Origin: Verrucomicrobiota bacterium | Lineage (GTDB): Bacteria > Verrucomicrobiota > Verrucomicrobiia > Chthoniobacterales > Chthoniobacteraceae | DNA length: 32,795 nucleotides | NCBI GenBank assembly: GCA_009885995.1 | Contig: VFJQ01000145.1 | Coordinates: 1 to 32,795 of the forward strand | Reading direction: 5' to 3' | Shown: positions 30,475 to 32,795 of the stretch, one piece after another | Numbering within the stretch: the stretch's first letter is position 1 | How the letters are laid out: the number at the start of each line of letters is the position of its first letter | Made by a program: the position numbers and the translations under genes | The notes under the pieces: generated by a model | What the model was told of the DNA's origin: nothing | Seen by the model: only the letters and a program-made list of their open reading frames with translations | The model's database searches: none

Positions 30475-32634
30475 ATGCCTGCGCCAGAAAAGCGAACCCA
30501 GAAAGACCTCGCACTCACCTACGGCGGATCGGCGCCGAATTTCTCCGACGGCCGGCTCGACTACTTTCGCCGCGGCCATTGGTTCCGCCGATTCCGGCTG
30601 ACCCTTTTCGTCATCGCCGTCGTCGGTAGCATCGGCGGCGTGCTGGCCTACAGCCTCTTCGTCGGCCCGACTGCGCGGAAAAGCTGGAACTCCGATCTGC
30701 GCGAGCGCGTGGCGGATGCGGTGAAGAAGGGCGAGCCCGTCGCGCCGCCGTGGAATCCCGAGGAGCTGTTTAACACCGGCGCGATTTCCGAGAACCACTC
30801 GCGTCTAGAAGGCGGATGCCAGGCCTGCCACTGGGGCTCGGAGCCGAACGTCACCGCGCTCATCGGCCTCGGCAAAGCGCTCGATAAAATGGCGCCCGCT
30901 CCGGACGACACGACTTTTGGCAAGCTCGGCCTCGCGTGGAAAGAGCACGGGAGCAAGGGCCTGCTCGACGCCTACGCCGGGCTGAACAAGCTCCAGAAAA
31001 TGGACGCTGCGTGCGTCCGTTGCCATGTGGACTTCCAGCAACTCCCCGTGTCGCTCCACCTGCCGCAGTCGCCGCAGCTTCACCTCGCGCGGGTCTCGTT
31101 CCCCTTCGCCGTCGCCGAGGCCGGCACGTGCTCGAGCTGCCACAAGGAGCACGTCGGGCATCATCGCATGGCCGACGTTTCCAGCGACACGTGCGGACAG
31201 TGCCACGCGAAGTCCGACGGCAAGGGCAACTCTGAAATCCTCAACGTGCTGACCGATCCGCATCGCGGAACAGTCATCTTCCCCAGCGGCTCGCAGTCCG
31301 TGGGTGAATCCACCACCGCGCAAGTCGGCGAGGGCATCACGCGTTTCCTCGTCTCGCGCACGCCCGGGGAGAATAAGGGCTTCAGCGCGCTCTGGAACAA
31401 ACCGTTCCGCTTCTACGGCCCCGCCGATCCGCGCGACAAGAGCGGCCCCGGCTACGAAGGCCACCCGCCTTTCCGCTACGAGCTCCCGTCCGCGCGCGAT
31501 CCGGGCCGCGTCCGCTATGGGCACTCGCAGCACGAGCAGCCGAAAGTGATGAACCTCTTTAACAAGGAGTTCGAGAAAGAGACGGCCGATGTCTCCGGCC
31601 TGCCGATCCGCGAGTGGATCAACAAGGATGGCTCGCAAAACTGCCTCTATTGCCACGAGACCGGCCCCGACGGCGAATACCGCCAGCAGATCAGCTTCGA
31701 CCGCAACTGCCGCAACTGCCACCGCATGGACCTCGTCGTCCCGCCGCTGCTCAACGCCAGCACGGGCCAGCAGTATCCATTTGTCACGCGCATCAACATC
31801 CCGCACCGCGACCCGGAGAAAGTGCGTGCCTTCCTCGACCAGCAGAGCCTCCTCGTGGAGCTCGACCGCGCCGCGCTCAACTCCGGCTACAAGGACCAGA
31901 CGCAGCGCCGCGAATACGTCGTCGCCGCCTTCTCCAGCCTCAAGAACCGCGGCATCGAAAACCCGCTCGAGCTGCTCAAGCGCGTCTTCTACACCGGCGA
32001 CCCCGCCTACGAGAGCTGGCGCCAGAGCCCGACCACGAACAAGGCCCTCAACGCCTGCTCGCTCTGCCACAAGGACCAGCTCTCGCCGCCGACCGAGAAA
32101 GACTACACGGACATCTTCCGCGCGCCCGCCATGGCGCCGACCGGCATCGCGCACCGCTGGGCGAATCACGGCCCCTTCACCCACGAGCCGCACAAGCACA
32201 TGACGTGCGTCGATTGCCACGCGAACACCAAGCCCGTGATCGACCCGCGCACGAACAAGCCGGTGCCTTCCGCCGACCCGAACGCCGCCGGCGCCGCGAT
32301 GACCTACTCCGTCAAGAGCGCGCACGAGAGCCGCATCAGCGCCGACATCCTCATGCCGCGCCAGCGCCTTTGCGCCGAGTGCCATCGCCCGATGCCCAAT
32401 GAAGCCGCCGCCGAGCTCGCCGCCGCCGGCGGACCCTTGGGCAGCAAGGACGCGAAGACGCAATCGCCCGAGGTGAAGACCAAATGGCAGCGCGCCACGG
32501 GCGGCATCAAATACGAATGCCTCGACTGCCACAAATTCCACGCCCCCGCCGAGGCGCTGCCCTTCATTGAGCAGCTCCAGAAAGCGGAGACGAAGCCGGT
32601 CGTGCCGGAGAAGAAGCAGGCGGCGCTTAGGTAG
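30475..32634 (+). CDS. Decaheme c-type cytochrome, membrane-anchored
   Basis: This 719-residue protein has a cytoplasmic N-terminus of about 40 residues with a positive-charge cluster (RRGHWFRRFRL), one membrane helix (about 42-62) and then an exported domain with ten CxxCH heme motifs, first cysteines at residues 115, 180, 219, 240, 390, 412, 528, 578, 633 and 682. The gap between 240 and 390 has no heme and may be a separate fold. The gene follows the cytochrome-b-like gene by six bases. Together they look like a quinol- or quinone-linked multiheme electron route. The stop TAG is part of a GTAG repeat foot. Direction of electron flow and the redox partner are not deducible. Confidence 0.92.
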   Translation: MPAPEKRTQKDLALTYGGSAPNFSDGRLDYFRRGHWFRRFRLTLFVIAVVGSIGGVLAYSLFVGPTARKSWNSDLRERVADAVKKGEPVAPPWNPEELFNTGAISENHSRLEGGCQACHWGSEPNVTALIGLGKALDKMAPAPDDTTFGKLGLAWKEHGSKGLLDAYAGLNKLQKMDAACVRCHVDFQQLPVSLHLPQSPQLHLARVSFPFAVAEAGTCSSCHKEHVGHHRMADVSSDTCGQCHAKSDGKGNSEILNVLTDPHRGTVIFPSGSQSVGESTTAQVGEGITRFLVSRTPGENKGFSALWNKPFRFYGPADPRDKSGPGYEGHPPFRYELPSARDPGRVRYGHSQHEQPKVMNLFNKEFEKETADVSGLPIREWINKDGSQNCLYCHETGPDGEYRQQISFDRNCRNCHRMDLVVPPLLNASTGQQYPFVTRINIPHRDPEKVRAFLDQQSLLVELDRAALNSGYKDQTQRREYVVAAFSSLKNRGIENPLELLKRVFYTGDPAYESWRQSPTTNKALNACSLCHKDQLSPPTEKDYTDIFRAPAMAPTGIAHRWANHGPFTHEPHKHMTCVDCHANTKPVIDPRTNKPVPSADPNAAGAAMTYSVKSAHESRISADILMPRQRLCAECHRPMPNEAAAELAAAGGPLGSKDAKTQSPEVKTKWQRATGGIKYECLDCHKFHAPAEALPFIEQLQKAETKPVVPEKKQAALR

Positions 32635-32656
32635 GGACCGCTGTCCCCACCGGTCC
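32631..32656. repeat. Single REP-like hairpin with GTAG foot overlapping a stop codon
   Basis: The unit begins GTAG, whose TAG is the stop codon of the decaheme gene, and folds as GGACCG/CGGTCC with partly paired inner bases. The core is the same as in the element at 4581-4636. It may end transcription of the cytochrome operon. Confidence 0.75.
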
Positions 32657-32687
32657 GCGCCGGCGGTAGCGTCCTAATTTGGTTTAG

Positions 32688-32795
32688 CTAGGAGTTTGTC
32701 GGGCTTTTTGCGCCCCTAATTTTACTGAGGCGGGTTGAAGTGGGATGCCCGCCCGCTTGGTCACCATTGATCGCGACACGCGCATGCTGCTCCCG
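32688..32795 (+). mobile_element. Left end of an insertion sequence, cut by the window edge
   Basis: The element appears to start at CTAG (32688) with GAGTTTGTCGGGCTTTTTG as its outer sequence, which nearly repeats the ends of the palindrome at 14403-14480. After about 55 bases a transposase gene begins. The right end lies outside the window. Confidence 0.65.
32745..32795 (+). CDS. Transposase N-terminus, probably IS1182-like (3' end missing)
   Basis: The ATG at 32745 opens a frame of 17 codons to the window edge, reading MPARLVTIDRDTRMLLP. This resembles the N-terminus of IS1182-type DDE transposases, which begin with a similar basic start and an I/V-D-R-D-T-x-x-L-L-P block. Only this short part is visible, so the family call rests on one motif. 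The short leader from the element end at 32688 fits an insertion sequence. Confidence 0.6.
   Translation, partial: MPARLVTIDRDTRMLLP

Noticed and set aside
30805..32541. 578-codon minus-strand open frame opposite the decaheme gene
   Set aside because: The plus strand has ten CxxCH motifs; the minus frame is Val/Ala/Glu-rich without motifs.

Overview
This is a GC-rich, gene-dense bacterial segment. The paired PSD1-type cytochrome (DUF1549/DUF1553) and DUF1501 genes, the ARPP-1 and WYL-domain genes, the DUF3472 protein, the AlgI-like acetylation operon and the many GTAG-footed palindromes together suggest the Planctomycetota-Verrucomicrobiota group, most likely a Verrucomicrobiota member. This is an inference from gene content; no rRNA gene is present.

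Layout, left to right. 1-4580: a peptide-type ABC importer operon (binding protein cut by the window edge, two permeases, one ATPase). 4641-6365, minus strand: an alkaline-phosphatase-fold protein whose catalytic residues appear replaced, and a type IV pilin-like protein. 6501-10480: a PSD1 cytochrome/DUF1501 pair, each gene carrying an in-frame palindromic repeat. 10481-15014: an eroded accessory stretch with repeats, a WYL regulator, broken ARPP-1 and sulfotransferase genes, an MNT antitoxin with a frameshifted HEPN toxin, a MITE-like palindrome and an apparently intact ParE-type toxin-antitoxin pair. 15120-18727: two SGNH-like proteins and an AlgI-like MBOAT acyltransferase, probably an exopolysaccharide O-acetylation module. 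18724-23623, minus strand: kbl and tdh (threonine to glycine) enclosing a UPF0126 (TRIC/glycine transporter) membrane protein and a secreted DUF3472 protein, with a divergent XRE-cupin regulator (23707-24294). 24301-27233, minus strand: a membrane-anchored STAND-type NTPase and a SIR2-like/TIR fusion protein, a candidate NAD-depleting defence module. 27286-32634: an AraC regulator, a tetraheme cytochrome and, divergently, a membrane cytochrome-b-like protein with a decaheme cytochrome. The right edge holds the start of an insertion sequence.

Genes are tightly packed, with ATGA or GTGA overlaps in several operons and one convergent pair whose stop codons share a single CTAG. No tRNA, rRNA or CRISPR array was seen. 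The strongest candidates for undescribed biology are the SIR2-TIR plus STAND pair, the catalytically stripped alkaline phosphatase, and the set of sequence-diverse palindromes with one architecture, some inside coding sequence.
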